A stretch of 64,000 bases of DNA, taken from contig JAJFFK010000037.1 of assembly GCA_021776655.1 (NCBI GenBank), forward strand, positions 128,815-192,814, given 5' to 3'. Under the pieces are notes generated by a model. That model saw only the letters and a program-made list of their open reading frames with translations, made no database searches and was not told the origin of the DNA. Of this stretch, positions 36,405-45,753 are shown piece after piece; position 1 is the first letter of the stretch; the number at the start of each line of letters is the position of its first letter. Position numbers and translations under genes: made by a program. This stretch comes from Henriciella sp. (GTDB lineage: Bacteria; Pseudomonadota; Alphaproteobacteria; Caulobacterales; Hyphomonadaceae).

Positions 36405-36815
36405 ATGATGATTGACCCGCGTAGCAGTGCGGGTCAATTTGCGGTTATGGCTGCAGTTTCGGCAAATACCAAAGATCAGGCTTTTCTGCATTTGTGCGGT
36501 GAGCAGCTGACGCCTTTGCCTGAGATCGGCGAAGTTGCTGGTCATCTCCACCCCGTCGCACGTGTCGCCAGTCGCCATCGGACATTGAGGCGGAAATGCT
36601 TTGTCACCGACGAACAGCGACTGATCATGCCAGCTATGGGCGCGTTCACAGGTGGTTTGAACATTCTGCACGACGCGTTTGACGCGGTATTCCCAGGGTC
36701 CGAAAGGCAAGTTTTCGTAATCGGTCCAGACCGTATTTATCCGGTTTCTCGCCAGCATCTGGTCGATGATGGTCCGCGAAAAAAATGGCGGACAATGGCG
36801 AATGAATCAGTCTAG
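36405..36815 (+). pseudogene. pdeM remnant, C-terminal half only (truncated phosphoesterase)
   Basis: 136 codons are open here. From about residue 38 the translation matches the C-terminal part of the ligase-associated DNA damage response endonuclease PdeM: IGEVAGHLHP, RRKCFVTDEQRLIMPAMGAF, TGGLNIL and IGPDRIYPVSR. The N-terminal two thirds, with the metallophosphatase metal ligands (the GDxH, GNH and related motifs), are absent, and nothing like them lies upstream, where the di-iron gene ends. The retained GHLHP supplies one ligand pair only, so the product should be inactive. No lhr or ligase partner gene is adjacent. The apparent start lies next to a perfect 10-bp dyad, consistent with a deletion or rearrangement there. 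Confidence 0.72.
36411..36438 (+). terminator. strong dyad, terminator-like, at the pdeM remnant start
   Basis: ATTGACCCGC (36411-36420) pairs perfectly with GCGGGTCAAT (36429-36438) around GTAGCAGT. Only two further T residues follow, so intrinsic termination is possible but weak. It lies inside the first codons of the remnant. Confidence 0.45.
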
Positions 36816-36869
36816 ACGGAGCGAGTAAATGGAACCGCCTCATCTGGCGCATAGATTATGGAGTCAGGA

Positions 36870-37694
36870 ATGAACAATATCGACCAGGCCGCCCTGTGGG
36901 AGCAATATGGCGGGCTCATAATTGAGTTCGGGTTACGGGTCGTTGGTGCCTTGTTCGTTCTGATTATCGGGCTTTGGATCGCGGCATGGCTCGGCGGTGT
37001 TGTGCGCCGCGTGGCAATGAGCCAGCAAAATATTGATGATACGTTAGGCAACTTCTTTGGGTCGATGGTGCGCTGGGCTGTGACAGCCGCCGTGTTTATC
37101 GCGGTTCTGCAAGTCTTTGGCGTGCCGGCCACCAGTTTCGTTGCGGTGCTTGGCGCCCTGACCCTGGCGATTGGCCTGTCACTGCAGGGTGCGCTGGGCA
37201 ATATCGCGTCAGGCGTGATGATCATGATTTTCCGCCCGTACAAGCTTGGTGATTTCGTAGAACTGTCTGGGGTTGCGGGCACGGTGAAGGATATAAACTT
37301 GTTCCAAACGGTGCTTTCAACGACAAATAATGTCAAAGTTCTGGTGCCAAACACGCAAGCAATTTCTGGTGTTATCTTGAACTATACGGGTTACCCAACC
37401 CGGCGTGTCGATACGACTTTTGGCATCGATTATGGTGATGACATGGATAAAGCAATCCGCATTATTGGTGAAATTGTTGCGGCAGATTCTCGTGTCATGA
37501 TCGATCCTGAGCCGTTCATTAAAGTGGTTCATCTGAATGACAGTTCAGTTGATATTCAGTCGCGTTTATGGGTCAATGGTGATGACTTTTGGGGCGTAAA
37601 GTTCGACCTGATCAAAAATGTCAAAACAGCATTTGACGCGCAGGGCATTACCATCCCGTATCCGCATCAGGTTGAAATCGTCAAGAAAGGCTAG
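36870..37694 (+). CDS. mscS: small-conductance mechanosensitive channel (MscS family)
   Basis: 274 residues. Three membrane helices are present (about 12-35, 60-82 and 88-110). The third has the MscS pore pattern LTLAIGLSLQGALGNIASG and is followed by MIMIFRPYKLGD, the classic beta-domain entry. The C-terminal cytoplasmic part holds the alpha/beta domain. It opens on membrane tension and releases solutes after osmotic downshock. The start at ATG 36870 has GGAG six bases upstream; the in-frame ATG at 36858 is the alternative. A small membrane protein gene follows six bases later and may be co-transcribed. Confidence 0.95.
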   Translation: MNNIDQAALWEQYGGLIIEFGLRVVGALFVLIIGLWIAAWLGGVVRRVAMSQQNIDDTLGNFFGSMVRWAVTAAVFIAVLQVFGVPATSFVAVLGALTLAIGLSLQGALGNIASGVMIMIFRPYKLGDFVELSGVAGTVKDINLFQTVLSTTNNVKVLVPNTQAISGVILNYTGYPTRRVDTTFGIDYGDDMDKAIRIIGEIVAADSRVMIDPEPFIKVVHLNDSSVDIQSRLWVNGDDFWGVKFDLIKNVKTAFDAQGITIPYPHQVEIVKKG

Positions 37695-37700
37695 GCCAGT

Positions 37701-38030
37701 TTGAGTGAGGTAAAGATCGAGCCGGTTGGGGGCAAGCCAGCCAAAGTCAAACGGCATGTCTTGCTGCGCTTGTTCGGTATCAAGCTTTTTGGCTGGATCA
37801 AGCTGGCCTTGTTGTGCATTCTGGTTGGCTTTGTCGTTCTGGTGGTTGAGTTTGATCCTGTGACGCAGGACGTTGATGTTGGGCAGGCATTTGGCCGCTT
37901 CCTGACTTCGGCATGGATGGCCTTGCGGTGGGCTGTCCTGAATTTCTGGAAGCCAGCCCTTGCTGGCGCGGGAATCGTGATGCCTATTTGGCTATTATGG
38001 CGTTTGTTGAGTTTGCCTTTTCGCAAGTAA
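37701..38030 (+). CDS. small membrane protein of unknown function
   Basis: 109 residues with two hydrophobic segments (about residues 32-51 and 83-102), a basic N-terminal stretch and a basic C-terminus. It starts at TTG 37701, six bases after the mscS stop; AAAGG lies about ten bases before. I do not recognise a domain. Tight linkage to mscS suggests co-expression, but a role in the channel is only conjecture. The SDR gene begins 48 bases further on. Confidence 0.65.
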   Translation: MSEVKIEPVGGKPAKVKRHVLLRLFGIKLFGWIKLALLCILVGFVVLVVEFDPVTQDVDVGQAFGRFLTSAWMALRWAVLNFWKPALAGAGIVMPIWLLWRLLSLPFRK

Positions 38031-38078
38031 GTCGCGTGAGCTAGAGCGGTGCGCAGCGCCGACAGCAATGGAGAAGAA

Positions 38079-38849
38079 ATGACGGATCGATTTGATGTGA
38101 GTGGAAAGATTGCGCTGGTGACGGGGGCGTCATCGGGGCTAGGGCGTCACTTTGCAACTGTGTTAGCGGCGGGCGGAGCAAAGGTCGCGGTCGCGGCGCG
38201 GCGAATGGAGCGTCTGGAAGACCTGGTTGCGCAGATCAAGGCGGCAGGCGGCGAGGCCCTTGCGGTTCAGATGGATGTCACAAAGGCGGCGTCAGTCGAG
38301 GCCGGTCGCGCGGCCATTCAGGCACATTTCGCCAGCCCAGTTGAGATTATCGTCAATAATTCAGGATTATCTCGAGAAGCTTACTTTATGAGCATGACCG
38401 AAGAAGACTTTGACACGGTGATTGAAACCAATTTGAAGGGCGTATGGCTGGTTGCAAAAGCCTTTGCCGGCGCGCTCGCGGCTTCAGGCAAGCCCGGATC
38501 GATCATCAACACCGCGTCGATCACTGCTCTGCGGGTGGCGAAAACATTACTGGCCTATAGCGCGTCGAAAGCGGCGGTCGATCATATGACCCGGACGATG
38601 GCGCTGGAAATGGCGCGCTATGGCGTCCGGGTAAATGCGCTTGCACCGGGCTATTTCCACACCGAAATCAATGCTGAAGCCTTGGAGGGCCCGGGCGGGG
38701 CAGCCATGCTCAAACATATACCGATGCGCCGGTTTGGCGAGTATGAGGAATTGTCAGGTCCATTATTGCTACTGGCCTCAGATGCCGGGAGCTTTATGAC
38801 CGGATCAACGATTGTTGTTGATGGCGGCCATATCCTGACGCCGCTCTAA
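38079..38849 (+). CDS. short-chain dehydrogenase/reductase
   Basis: 256 residues, classical SDR. The cofactor motif is TGASSGLGRHF (about 15-25), followed by NNSG near residue 95 and the catalytic Ser (NTASIT) and Tyr/Lys pair (YSASKAA) at about 151-175. The end, GSTIVVDGGHIL, is typical. The preference of Arg in the AARRMERL stretch suggests NADPH. The substrate is unknown; quinone, ketone and 3-oxoacyl substrates are all possible. ATG 38079 has GGAG five bases upstream, and the frame extends back to 38049. Confidence 0.9.
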   Translation: MTDRFDVSGKIALVTGASSGLGRHFATVLAAGGAKVAVAARRMERLEDLVAQIKAAGGEALAVQMDVTKAASVEAGRAAIQAHFASPVEIIVNNSGLSREAYFMSMTEEDFDTVIETNLKGVWLVAKAFAGALAASGKPGSIINTASITALRVAKTLLAYSASKAAVDHMTRTMALEMARYGVRVNALAPGYFHTEINAEALEGPGGAAMLKHIPMRRFGEYEELSGPLLLLASDAGSFMTGSTIVVDGGHILTPL

Positions 38850-38948
38850 TCGATGGCAAATTCGTGGTTTTGGTTTTTTTCGCCGCTTTAGGGGGCTGTT
38901 AGGGCTTATTTGTCATAGCATGATACCGTAAAGTAGGAGTGCACGATT

Positions 38949-39230
38949 ATGGCGATGGCAGCAAAAAAGCAGATGATTGACGCGGCAGCTCGAGCTAAGG
39001 ACCGCGCCGACACATTGCGGTCTGCAGAAGTCATCGGCGATGTTGAAAGGGTACTGATAACAGGTGCCGCGATGTCACCTGCCAGATTGTTGCAAGCCAG
39101 GCTGCACGCGCATTTTTCGCCGGTTGCCACGAAAATGTCAGTCCAATTCATTACGCTTGTGATCATGTTCACTTGTGTTGGCACATGGATTGCTGGAATG
39201 GGCTTGTCGACCGGTCCTGTCGCAATCTGA
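38949..39230 (+). CDS. small protein with one membrane segment, unknown
   Basis: 93 residues. The first half is charged and helical, with KKQMIDAAARAKDRADTL. A single hydrophobic helix at about residues 63-85 (QFITLVIMFTCVGTWIAGM) leads to a short tail. No family is recognised. AGGAG lies ten bases before the ATG, and a second in-frame ATG at 38955 is possible. It stands alone before galU, 49 bases away. The 99 bases before it hold a T-run (TTTTTTT at about 38875) but no clear hairpin. Confidence 0.6.
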   Translation: MAMAAKKQMIDAAARAKDRADTLRSAEVIGDVERVLITGAAMSPARLLQARLHAHFSPVATKMSVQFITLVIMFTCVGTWIAGMGLSTGPVAI

Positions 39231-39279
39231 ATACAGTCAGGCCGGTATCTTGAATTATAGTACTGGAGGCGAGGCCTGA

Positions 39280-40149
39280 ATGACTGTCCGTAAAGCTGTA
39301 TTACCTGTTGCCGGTTTGGGCACACGCGTTTTACCCGCGACAAAGGCAATTCCCAAAGAGATGCTGCCCGTGGTTGATCGCCCGGCAATTCAGTATGTCG
39401 TCGATGAGGCCCTAGAGGCCGGTATCGAACACATCGTTTTTGTCACCGGTCGCAACAAGGGCGCCATCGAGGACCATTTTGACCGCGCCTACGAGCTCGA
39501 ATCCAGTCTCAACAAAAAGAACAAGCAATGTGTGCTGGCTGAGCTGGAACGAAGTCTGCTCAAACCAGGTGCGGCGAGTTTTGTGCGTCAACAAGCGCCC
39601 TTAGGCCTCGGTCATGCGATCTGGTGCGCGCGCGATATTATCGGGAATGAACCGTTTGCGGTCCTTCTGCCTGATGTCATCGTCAAAGCATCCAAGTCTT
39701 GCCTGGCGCAGATGATTGAGGCGTATGACAAGATTGGCGGTAACCTGATCGCGGTTGATCGCATTTCTAGAGACCTGGTGTCCTCGTACGGCGTGATCGC
39801 GCCAAAGGGCGAACAGAATGGCCGTCTGATTGAGATGAGCGGAATGGTTGAAAAACCGACGCAAGCCGAAGCCCCGTCAAACTTGAAAATTACAGGCCGA
39901 TACATTTTGCAGCCTGAGATATTTGCACTGCTTGAAGATCAGGGGGCCGGCGCTGGTGGTGAGATCCAATTGACTGATGCCATGGCGCGCATGATGGAGC
40001 ACCAGGCTTTCCACGCCTTCGAGTTTGAAGGCAAAGACTATGATTGTGGATCAAAAGCCGGTTATTTCGAAGCGGTTCTGGCCCATGCCATCGACCATGA
40101 AGAAATTGGCGATGAAGCGCGTGCGATGATCCAGGCGGTGATGTCTTAA
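39280..40149 (+). CDS. galU: UTP--glucose-1-phosphate uridylyltransferase
   Basis: 289 residues, the usual length. The nucleotide-binding start is VLPVAGLGTRVLPATKAIPKEMLPVVD, and further motifs are VTGRNKGAIEDHFD, LPDVIV near residue 130 and YDCGSKAGYF near 265. It makes UDP-glucose for polysaccharides, lipopolysaccharide and osmoregulated glucans. The nucleotide sugar epimerase gene follows 68 bases downstream, so the two probably supply UDP-sugars to the same envelope pathway. Confidence 0.96.
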   Translation: MTVRKAVLPVAGLGTRVLPATKAIPKEMLPVVDRPAIQYVVDEALEAGIEHIVFVTGRNKGAIEDHFDRAYELESSLNKKNKQCVLAELERSLLKPGAASFVRQQAPLGLGHAIWCARDIIGNEPFAVLLPDVIVKASKSCLAQMIEAYDKIGGNLIAVDRISRDLVSSYGVIAPKGEQNGRLIEMSGMVEKPTQAEAPSNLKITGRYILQPEIFALLEDQGAGAGGEIQLTDAMARMMEHQAFHAFEFEGKDYDCGSKAGYFEAVLAHAIDHEEIGDEARAMIQAVMS

Positions 40150-40217
40150 CGTAGATGGACTGCCGTCGACTTCCAATCGGTCACTATGCGGACTAGATGG
40201 GGGACGCAGGAGAAGTT

Positions 40218-41198
40218 ATGAAGTTTCTCGTTACAGGCGTAGCTGGATTTATCGGCTCTCACATCGCCGCAGCATTGCTGGACGGTGGGCATGAAGTTGT
40301 CGGCGTTGATAACCTCAACACATACTATCCTGTCGCTCTGAAACAGCAACGACTGGACATGCTGCGAGGCCGCAACGGCTTTCGGTTCGAGAAGCTCGAT
40401 CTTGCCGATCATGATGCTTTGATAGCGTTGCCGGAGCGGAATGAGATTGACCGCGTGATCCATCTGGCTGCGCAAGCCGGGGTGCGCTATTCGATCGAAA
40501 ACCCGTTTGCCTATGCCTCGTCAAATCTGACCGGGCACCTGTCGGTTCTTGAATTATGTCGCCATGCGAGAAAGTCGCCGATGCTGATCTACGCTTCGTC
40601 GAGTTCTGTATATGGCGACGACACACCGACGCCATTTCGCGAGGATGCACCCGCCGATCAACCGGTCTCGCTCTATGCTGCAACCAAGCGCGCTGATGAG
40701 TTGATGAGCAGCACTTATGCCCAACTTTATGGTCTGCAGCAGATTGGTCTGCGCTTCTTCACGGTCTATGGGCCAAGAGGACGCCCGGATATGGCCTATT
40801 GGTCGTTTACCGAACGTATAATGCGCGGCGAGCCAATCCACGTTTTCAATGGTGGAAAAATGAGCCGCGACTTTACGTATATCGATGACGCTGTTGCAGG
40901 CGTTTTGGCGATTGCGCTGGGCCGGGCTGAGTTTCCAGATCCGGCACGTCCGCATAAGCTATACAATATCGGACATAATCACCCGGTATCTCTTATGGCA
41001 TTCATTCAAACGATAGAGCGCGCTATAGGACGGTCTGCCAAAATGATCATGGAGCCGATGCAGCCGGGTGACGTGACGACAACGTGTGCCGATATTTCAC
41101 GCCTCCAGTCTGACTATGGCTACCAACCACGTGTATCCTTGGATGTAGGCATAGAGCGATTTGTCACCTGGTTCCGAGACTATTCATTGACTGTTTGA
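40218..41198 (+). CDS. NAD-dependent nucleotide-sugar epimerase, UDP-glucuronate 4-epimerase-like
   Basis: 326 residues, extended SDR fold. It has TGVAGFIGSHIA (about 6-17), HLAAQAGVRYSIENPFAY, the catalytic SSSVYGDD and YAATKRADEL (Tyr and Lys), and LRFFTVYGPRGRPDMAY. The AQAGVRYSIENP pattern is typical of UDP-glucuronate 4-epimerases (LpsL/CapI group). It would supply UDP-galacturonate from UDP-glucuronate for surface polysaccharide. ATG 40218 has AGGAG six bases upstream; the frame extends back to 40197. A UDP-glucose dehydrogenase is not in the window. Confidence 0.88.
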   Translation: MKFLVTGVAGFIGSHIAAALLDGGHEVVGVDNLNTYYPVALKQQRLDMLRGRNGFRFEKLDLADHDALIALPERNEIDRVIHLAAQAGVRYSIENPFAYASSNLTGHLSVLELCRHARKSPMLIYASSSSVYGDDTPTPFREDAPADQPVSLYAATKRADELMSSTYAQLYGLQQIGLRFFTVYGPRGRPDMAYWSFTERIMRGEPIHVFNGGKMSRDFTYIDDAVAGVLAIALGRAEFPDPARPHKLYNIGHNHPVSLMAFIQTIERAIGRSAKMIMEPMQPGDVTTTCADISRLQSDYGYQPRVSLDVGIERFVTWFRDYSLTV

Positions 41199-41219
41199 GC
41201 GAGGTTGGTACTGCGAGGG

Positions 41220-42203
41220 ATGGCCAGCCCGCTCCCCACTCACGATGATGTTGTTCAGGCCGCCGCCCGGATTAAAGGGCATGTGCGCCAAACACCTGTA
41301 TTGCGATCCCGCGCGCTCGACGAGATAGCGGGCGCTGAGCTGTTTATCAAAGCCGAATGTTTGCAAGATACCGGAAGTTTTAAGCTACGCGGCGCGACAA
41401 ACCGATTGCTTCAAATCCCGCAATCGCAGCGGGCAGCAGGCGTTGTCGCATTTTCGTCTGGCAACCATGCGCAAGGTGTTGCGCGGGCGGCCAAGCTGCT
41501 AAATATGCCTGCCTTGATCGTTATGCCTTCGGATGCGCCGCAGGTGAAGATTAATGGCGTGCTTGCTGACGGCGCAGAGATCCATAGCTATGATCGCGTC
41601 GCCGAGGGCCGCGAAGAGATCGCTGCTGATATCGCCCGGCAACGCGGCGCCGTACTGGTATCGAGCTTTAACGATCCAGCGATAATCGCGGGTCAAGGAA
41701 CATGTGGGCTTGAGTTTATCGAGCAGATGGAGGCGACCGGACAGCAACTTGATCATTTGATCTGTTGCACGGGCGGCGGCGGCCTGATCTCAGGGATTGC
41801 GCTGGCCCTGGAGGGGGTGAGCCCGGACACGCAGATTTGGACGGCTGAACCACAAGAGCACGATGATTGGCGACGCTCGCTAGAGGCGGATGAGATCGTC
41901 TCCAACGCGCCTGGCATTCGATCAATTTGCGACGCAATTTTGACCCCGTCTCCAGGCCCGCTAACTTGGGCGATTGGTCGCCGGTTACTGAGTGGCGGTT
42001 GCCGTGCGACTGACGCGCAAGTGTGTGAGGCGATGCGGCAGGCGTTCAGACATTTGAAACTGGTGACAGAGCCGGGCGGAGCTGCAGCCTTGGCGGCGGC
42101 GCTATATGCTTTGCCCTCGCAGGCGGTGGGGAAGCGTATCGGCGTTGTGATTACGGGGGCGAACGTGGATGCCAGTCAGTTTGCCGACATATTGCGCGGT
42201 TAA
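41220..42203 (+). CDS. threonine/serine dehydratase (PLP fold type II)
   Basis: 327 residues. The PLP lysine is in [12 protein letters not shown] (about residue 54), the Asn-containing SSGNHAQG follows at about 79-86, and the phosphate loop is GGGG in [11 protein letters not shown] near 184. It belongs to the threonine dehydratase / serine racemase group; the short form without a C-terminal ACT domain suggests a catabolic enzyme or a racemase. I use ATG 41220; TTG 41205 would add five residues. The end overlaps smpB by four bases on the opposite strand. Confidence 0.88.
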   Translation: MASPLPTHDDVVQAAARIKGHVRQTPVLRSRALDEIAGAELFIKAECLQDTGSFKLRGATNRLLQIPQSQRAAGVVAFSSGNHAQGVARAAKLLNMPALIVMPSDAPQVKINGVLADGAEIHSYDRVAEGREEIAADIARQRGAVLVSSFNDPAIIAGQGTCGLEFIEQMEATGQQLDHLICCTGGGGLISGIALALEGVSPDTQIWTAEPQEHDDWRRSLEADEIVSNAPGIRSICDAILTPSPGPLTWAIGRRLLSGGCRATDAQVCEAMRQAFRHLKLVTEPGGAAALAAALYALPSQAVGKRIGVVITGANVDASQFADILRG

Positions 42204-42679
42204 GCCTCTTTCATGATCCGCGCTTTCTGGCGCTGCCAGTCGCGTTTCTGCTGTGTCTCACGCTTATCGTGATGTTTCTTGCCGACAGCCAAGCCAATCA
42301 GGAGTTTGGCGATGCCGCGCTCGTTGAAGTAAAGCTTTAGCGGCACAATCGTGCGTCCGGCGCGCTCGACGGCCTGGGACAAGCGCAGTTTTTCACGTTT
42401 AGAGACGAGCAGTTTCCGCTTGCGGCGTGGTTCGTGATTGAAGCGGTTCGCGCCTGCATAGGTCGGGATATCGCTATTGATCAGCCACAGCTCGCCTTCT
42501 TCAACCGTCGCGTAGGATTCAGCAATATTGGCCTTGCCATTGCGCAGCGACTTTACCTCGCTCCCGACCAGCATCATGCCCGCTTCGAGCGTGTCTTCGA
42601 CCGCATAGTCAAACCGCGCCCGGCGGTTTTCGGCGACTAATCCGTCAGAGCGGCCTTTGGATTGAGACCTCTTGGCCAT
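42200..42679 (-). CDS. smpB: SsrA-binding protein SmpB
   Basis: 159 residues. Motifs are [35 protein letters not shown] and the basic tail [22 protein letters not shown], which enters the decoding centre. SmpB binds tmRNA and rescues stalled ribosomes. tmRNA itself is not in this window. The start touches the dapA stop (a one-base overlap), an arrangement common in alphaproteobacteria. Confidence 0.96.
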   Translation of the reverse strand: MAKRSQSKGRSDGLVAENRRARFDYAVEDTLEAGMMLVGSEVKSLRNGKANIAESYATVEEGELWLINSDIPTYAGANRFNHEPRRKRKLLVSKREKLRLSQAVERAGRTIVPLKLYFNERGIAKLLIGLAVGKKHHDKRETQQKRDWQRQKARIMKEA

Positions 42680-43560
42680 CAGTCCTGGGCCAGTCCGGCG
42701 ATCTGTAAGGCCGCATCAATTTGTGCCCGCGCCTCTGCATCTGGCGCGACGATTGGCAAGCGTACATCCGGCTGGCAAAGCCCGGCTTTTGCGAGCACAT
42801 ATTTGGCCGGCCCGGGCGAGGGCGAGACGAACATAGCAAGGTGCAATGCGATTAAACGGGCCTCAATGGCGCGTGCGGTTTCCAGATCACCATCTTCGAA
42901 CGCGGCATGCATTGCGGCGCAGTATTCAGGCGCGACATTCGCTGTTACCGAGATGCAGGCCACCCCGCCCATCGCCAAATGTCCGAGCGAGGATGGGTCG
43001 TCGCCTGACATTTGCACGAATTGCTCGTTCTGGGTGAGTGCCGCATGTTTAGAGACCCGACCAAGATCGCCGCTTGCATCCTTGATCCCGATCACATTTG
43101 GCAGTTTCGCCAGGTGTCCAACAGTTTCTGGCAACAGATCACACGCGGTTCGGCTTGGCACATTGTAGACTATGATTGGCATCGACACTGCGTCATTGAT
43201 GGCGCGAAAATGTGCCTCAAGTCCAGCTTGGTCTGGTTTGTTGTAATACGGACAAATGACCAGTGCGGCATCTGCCCCAACCGTTTTGGCGTGTTCAACC
43301 AATTCAATCGCTTCGGAGGTCGAATTTGAACCAGCGCCCGCGATCACGGGAACCCGGCCAGCGGCGGTCTCGACACATAGTTCAACCACTTCGCGATGTT
43401 CAGCATGAGAAAGCGTAGCTGATTCGCCGGTTGTGCCGCACGGAACCAGGGCACTTGAGCCGCTTTCAATCTGGTAGTTGATCAAATCCGTATAGGCTTT
43501 GCGATCAATGGCCCCGTTCTTGAAAGGCGTGATCAGAGCAGGAATGGAACCATGAAACAT
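42679..43560 (-). CDS. dapA: 4-hydroxy-tetrahydrodipicolinate synthase
   Basis: 293 residues, a TIM barrel. The substrate-binding motif is [14 protein letters not shown] (about 43-56), the Tyr of the triad is in IVYNVPSRT (about 132-140) and the Schiff-base Lys is in [10 protein letters not shown] (about 161). It condenses pyruvate with aspartate semialdehyde in lysine and diaminopimelate synthesis. I start at ATG 43560 ([10 protein letters not shown]), which matches the family; an upstream GTG at 43575 is possible. It is divergent from the lytic transglycosylase, across a gap with a nested dyad. Confidence 0.95.
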   Translation of the reverse strand: MFHGSIPALITPFKNGAIDRKAYTDLINYQIESGSSALVPCGTTGESATLSHAEHREVVELCVETAAGRVPVIAGAGSNSTSEAIELVEHAKTVGADAALVICPYYNKPDQAGLEAHFRAINDAVSMPIIVYNVPSRTACDLLPETVGHLAKLPNVIGIKDASGDLGRVSKHAALTQNEQFVQMSGDDPSSLGHLAMGGVACISVTANVAPEYCAAMHAAFEDGDLETARAIEARLIALHLAMFVSPSPGPAKYVLAKAGLCQPDVRLPIVAPDAEARAQIDAALQIAGLAQD

Positions 43561-43584
43561 TGGAAAGAAACACACTTTGGGTTG

Positions 43585-43627
43585 TAGGGCGGTCCAAACC
43601 GTCAGAGTTTGGACATATACGCCCTAT
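43585..43627. promoter_or_regulatory. nested dyad in the dapA / slt divergent region
   Basis: GTCCAAAC (43592-43599) and GTTTGGAC (43607-43614) are perfect 8-bp arms around a 7-base centre. Outside them, GTAGGGC (43584-43590) faces GCCCTAT (43621-43627). The site could be a protein-binding operator or an RNA hairpin near the start of either transcript. Confidence 0.5.
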
Positions 43628-43682
43628 AAACAAGAATAATAATCTAACAACGACTCTACAATTAGGGAAACAGGCACAGCAC

Positions 43683-45725
43683 ATGCGTCACGCATTTTCA
43701 GGCTTTCTAGTATCATGTCTTATCGCGCTTTCAGGGGCGGGTATTGCGGCGGCTGCACAAGTACCACCTGCACCGAGCCTCAAACCAGCATTGGTTGCCG
43801 CGTCCGACGTCGTATCGACGCGAGACGCAGGATTGTTACGCGACGCACTGGGCGCAGTTGATCGCGGGAACTGGTCTTCCGTTCGCCGCATCGAAACCCA
43901 AATCCACGACGAAACCGCGATTGATATTTTGACATGGTACCGAGCTCGCCGCGATCCAGGTATTTCATTTGACCGCCTGAATTTAGCCCTAGATCGCCTC
44001 AATGATTGGCCGGATATTGGAATGATCAGGACGCGAGCCGAAGAAAAACTTGAACTCTCAGCGTTGAATTCACCCGCCAGGATAGCTTGGCTTGAGGCGC
44101 ATGGTGGAGCACGAAGCGGGGCAGGTCATCTCGTCATGGCAGCGGCGCTGGAAGCAACAGGACGCCATGATGAAGCGATGAGTGACGTTCGGATTGCTTG
44201 GCATGGCCGCACACTGATCCGGGATCTGACCGACCGTACCTTGCGCAATTATCGCAGCGAGTTGACGCAATTGGACCACCGTCAGCGCGTTGATTTCCTG
44301 TTATGGACAGGTCAGACCACTGCCGCCAGCCGAATGAAGCCATTATTGACGCCAGATTGGCGGGCAATGGTTGAAGCGCGTATCCGCCTTCAGCGCCGCT
44401 CCCGTGGTGTCGATGCGGCAGTGCAATCGGTATCTAGTGAGCTGCAGAACCATCCCGGCTTGATGTTTGACCGGGCCGTATGGCGTCGCAAGGCTCGGAT
44501 CAGAAACGCTGTCGCGCCAATGCTAAGACAGATTGACGGTGCGGATATCCCAGCCGCTGGCCGCTCGCGTCTTTGGAAAGAGCGCGATATCGCTGTGCGC
44601 AGCGCCCTGAAAGACGGCGACTGGACGTTGGCTTATGAATTGTCCGCCCCTCACGGTATGAGCAGTGGGCGCGGGTTTGCTGAAGCAGAATGGACCGCCG
44701 GTTGGGTTGCGCTTCGTCACCTTAGGGATCCAGCACGGGCTCTAACTCACTTCGAAACACTTGAGGCGGGTGTTGCGACCCCGATCAGTCTAGCGCGCGC
44801 GCAATACTGGATTGGGCGCTCGAAAGAAGTGTTGGGGGACCGGGACGGTGCAGATGCCGCGTATGGCGATGCTGCAAAATATCCATTTACCTATTATGGG
44901 CAGCTTGCCGCCGAGAAAATCTCGTTAGCGACAATTGAATTGCCTGCAACTTACGCGCTTGAAGATGCCGACCGCCAGGAATTTGTCGAGCGGCCGCTGG
45001 TGAAAGCCATGCGTTTGTTTGCCGAGAATGGCTGGGACGCTGCCTTCCGTAAGTTCGCGTACCACCTTGATGATCAATTGATAGAGCAAGCTGATTTTGC
45101 ACTTCTTGCGGAGCTTGGCCGCGAGTATCATTATTCCGATATTGGTGTGCGCGGTGCCAAAGCCGGGCTGGCAAAAGGCGTGATCGCCGCTGCTGCCGCT
45201 TATCCGGTTGTCGACTACCAAATGTCGCGCCAACCAATGGTTGAACGGTCTTTGATCCTGGCGCTTTCGCGTCAAGAGAGCGAGATGAACCCAAACGCGA
45301 TTAGTCATGCCAACGCCCGCGGCTTGATGCAGTTCATTCCACGCACAGCACGGTATGAAGCGCGGCGGCAGGGATTGCCATATCGCACCTCTTGGCTGAC
45401 CGATGATCCGGGGTACAATATGACCCTTGGCGGCGCGCATCTCGATACATTACTGGGCCAGTTTAATGGCAGCTATATCATGACTGCGGCGGCCTATAAT
45501 GCCGGCGCGTCTCGTCCGCGACAGTGGATTGGAGACTATGGTGATCCGCGCGCCGGTGAGGTCGATCCAATTGATTGGGTGGAGTTCATTCCGTTCAAGG
45601 AAACTCGTAATTATGTCCAACGCGTCCTCGAAAATACGCAAGTCTATCGCCAACGCCTGAGCGGTGAACCGGAACCGGTTCAACTGAGCAGTGATTTGCA
45701 GCGTGGGCGGTTTGGTAACCGATAG
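43683..45725 (+). CDS. slt: soluble lytic murein transglycosylase (Slt family)
   Basis: 680 residues. A signal peptide (about 1-24) precedes a long helical superhelix domain and a C-terminal GH23 lysozyme-like domain. The catalytic Glu is in LALSRQESEMNPNAIS (about residue 530), followed by ARGLMQFIPRTA and AAYNAGASRPRQWI. The end, EFIPFKETRNYVQRVLENTQVYR, is typical of Slt70 relatives. It cleaves peptidoglycan in the periplasm to form 1,6-anhydromuropeptides. The frame is open back to 43560, but ATG 43683 starts the signal peptide and is preferred. The end converges on uvrA after 28 bases. Confidence 0.94.
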   Translation: MRHAFSGFLVSCLIALSGAGIAAAAQVPPAPSLKPALVAASDVVSTRDAGLLRDALGAVDRGNWSSVRRIETQIHDETAIDILTWYRARRDPGISFDRLNLALDRLNDWPDIGMIRTRAEEKLELSALNSPARIAWLEAHGGARSGAGHLVMAAALEATGRHDEAMSDVRIAWHGRTLIRDLTDRTLRNYRSELTQLDHRQRVDFLLWTGQTTAASRMKPLLTPDWRAMVEARIRLQRRSRGVDAAVQSVSSELQNHPGLMFDRAVWRRKARIRNAVAPMLRQIDGADIPAAGRSRLWKERDIAVRSALKDGDWTLAYELSAPHGMSSGRGFAEAEWTAGWVALRHLRDPARALTHFETLEAGVATPISLARAQYWIGRSKEVLGDRDGADAAYGDAAKYPFTYYGQLAAEKISLATIELPATYALEDADRQEFVERPLVKAMRLFAENGWDAAFRKFAYHLDDQLIEQADFALLAELGREYHYSDIGVRGAKAGLAKGVIAAAAAYPVVDYQMSRQPMVERSLILALSRQESEMNPNAISHANARGLMQFIPRTARYEARRQGLPYRTSWLTDDPGYNMTLGGAHLDTLLGQFNGSYIMTAAAYNAGASRPRQWIGDYGDPRAGEVDPIDWVEFIPFKETRNYVQRVLENTQVYRQRLSGEPEPVQLSSDLQRGRFGNR

Positions 45726-45753
45726 ACCAAGTTGAGAAGGCGCGCGATTCTGG

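Noticed and set aside
36069-36758. 229-codon open frame on the minus strand
   Set aside because: It runs antisense across the di-iron gene end and the pdeM remnant, with no recognisable domain or ribosome site.
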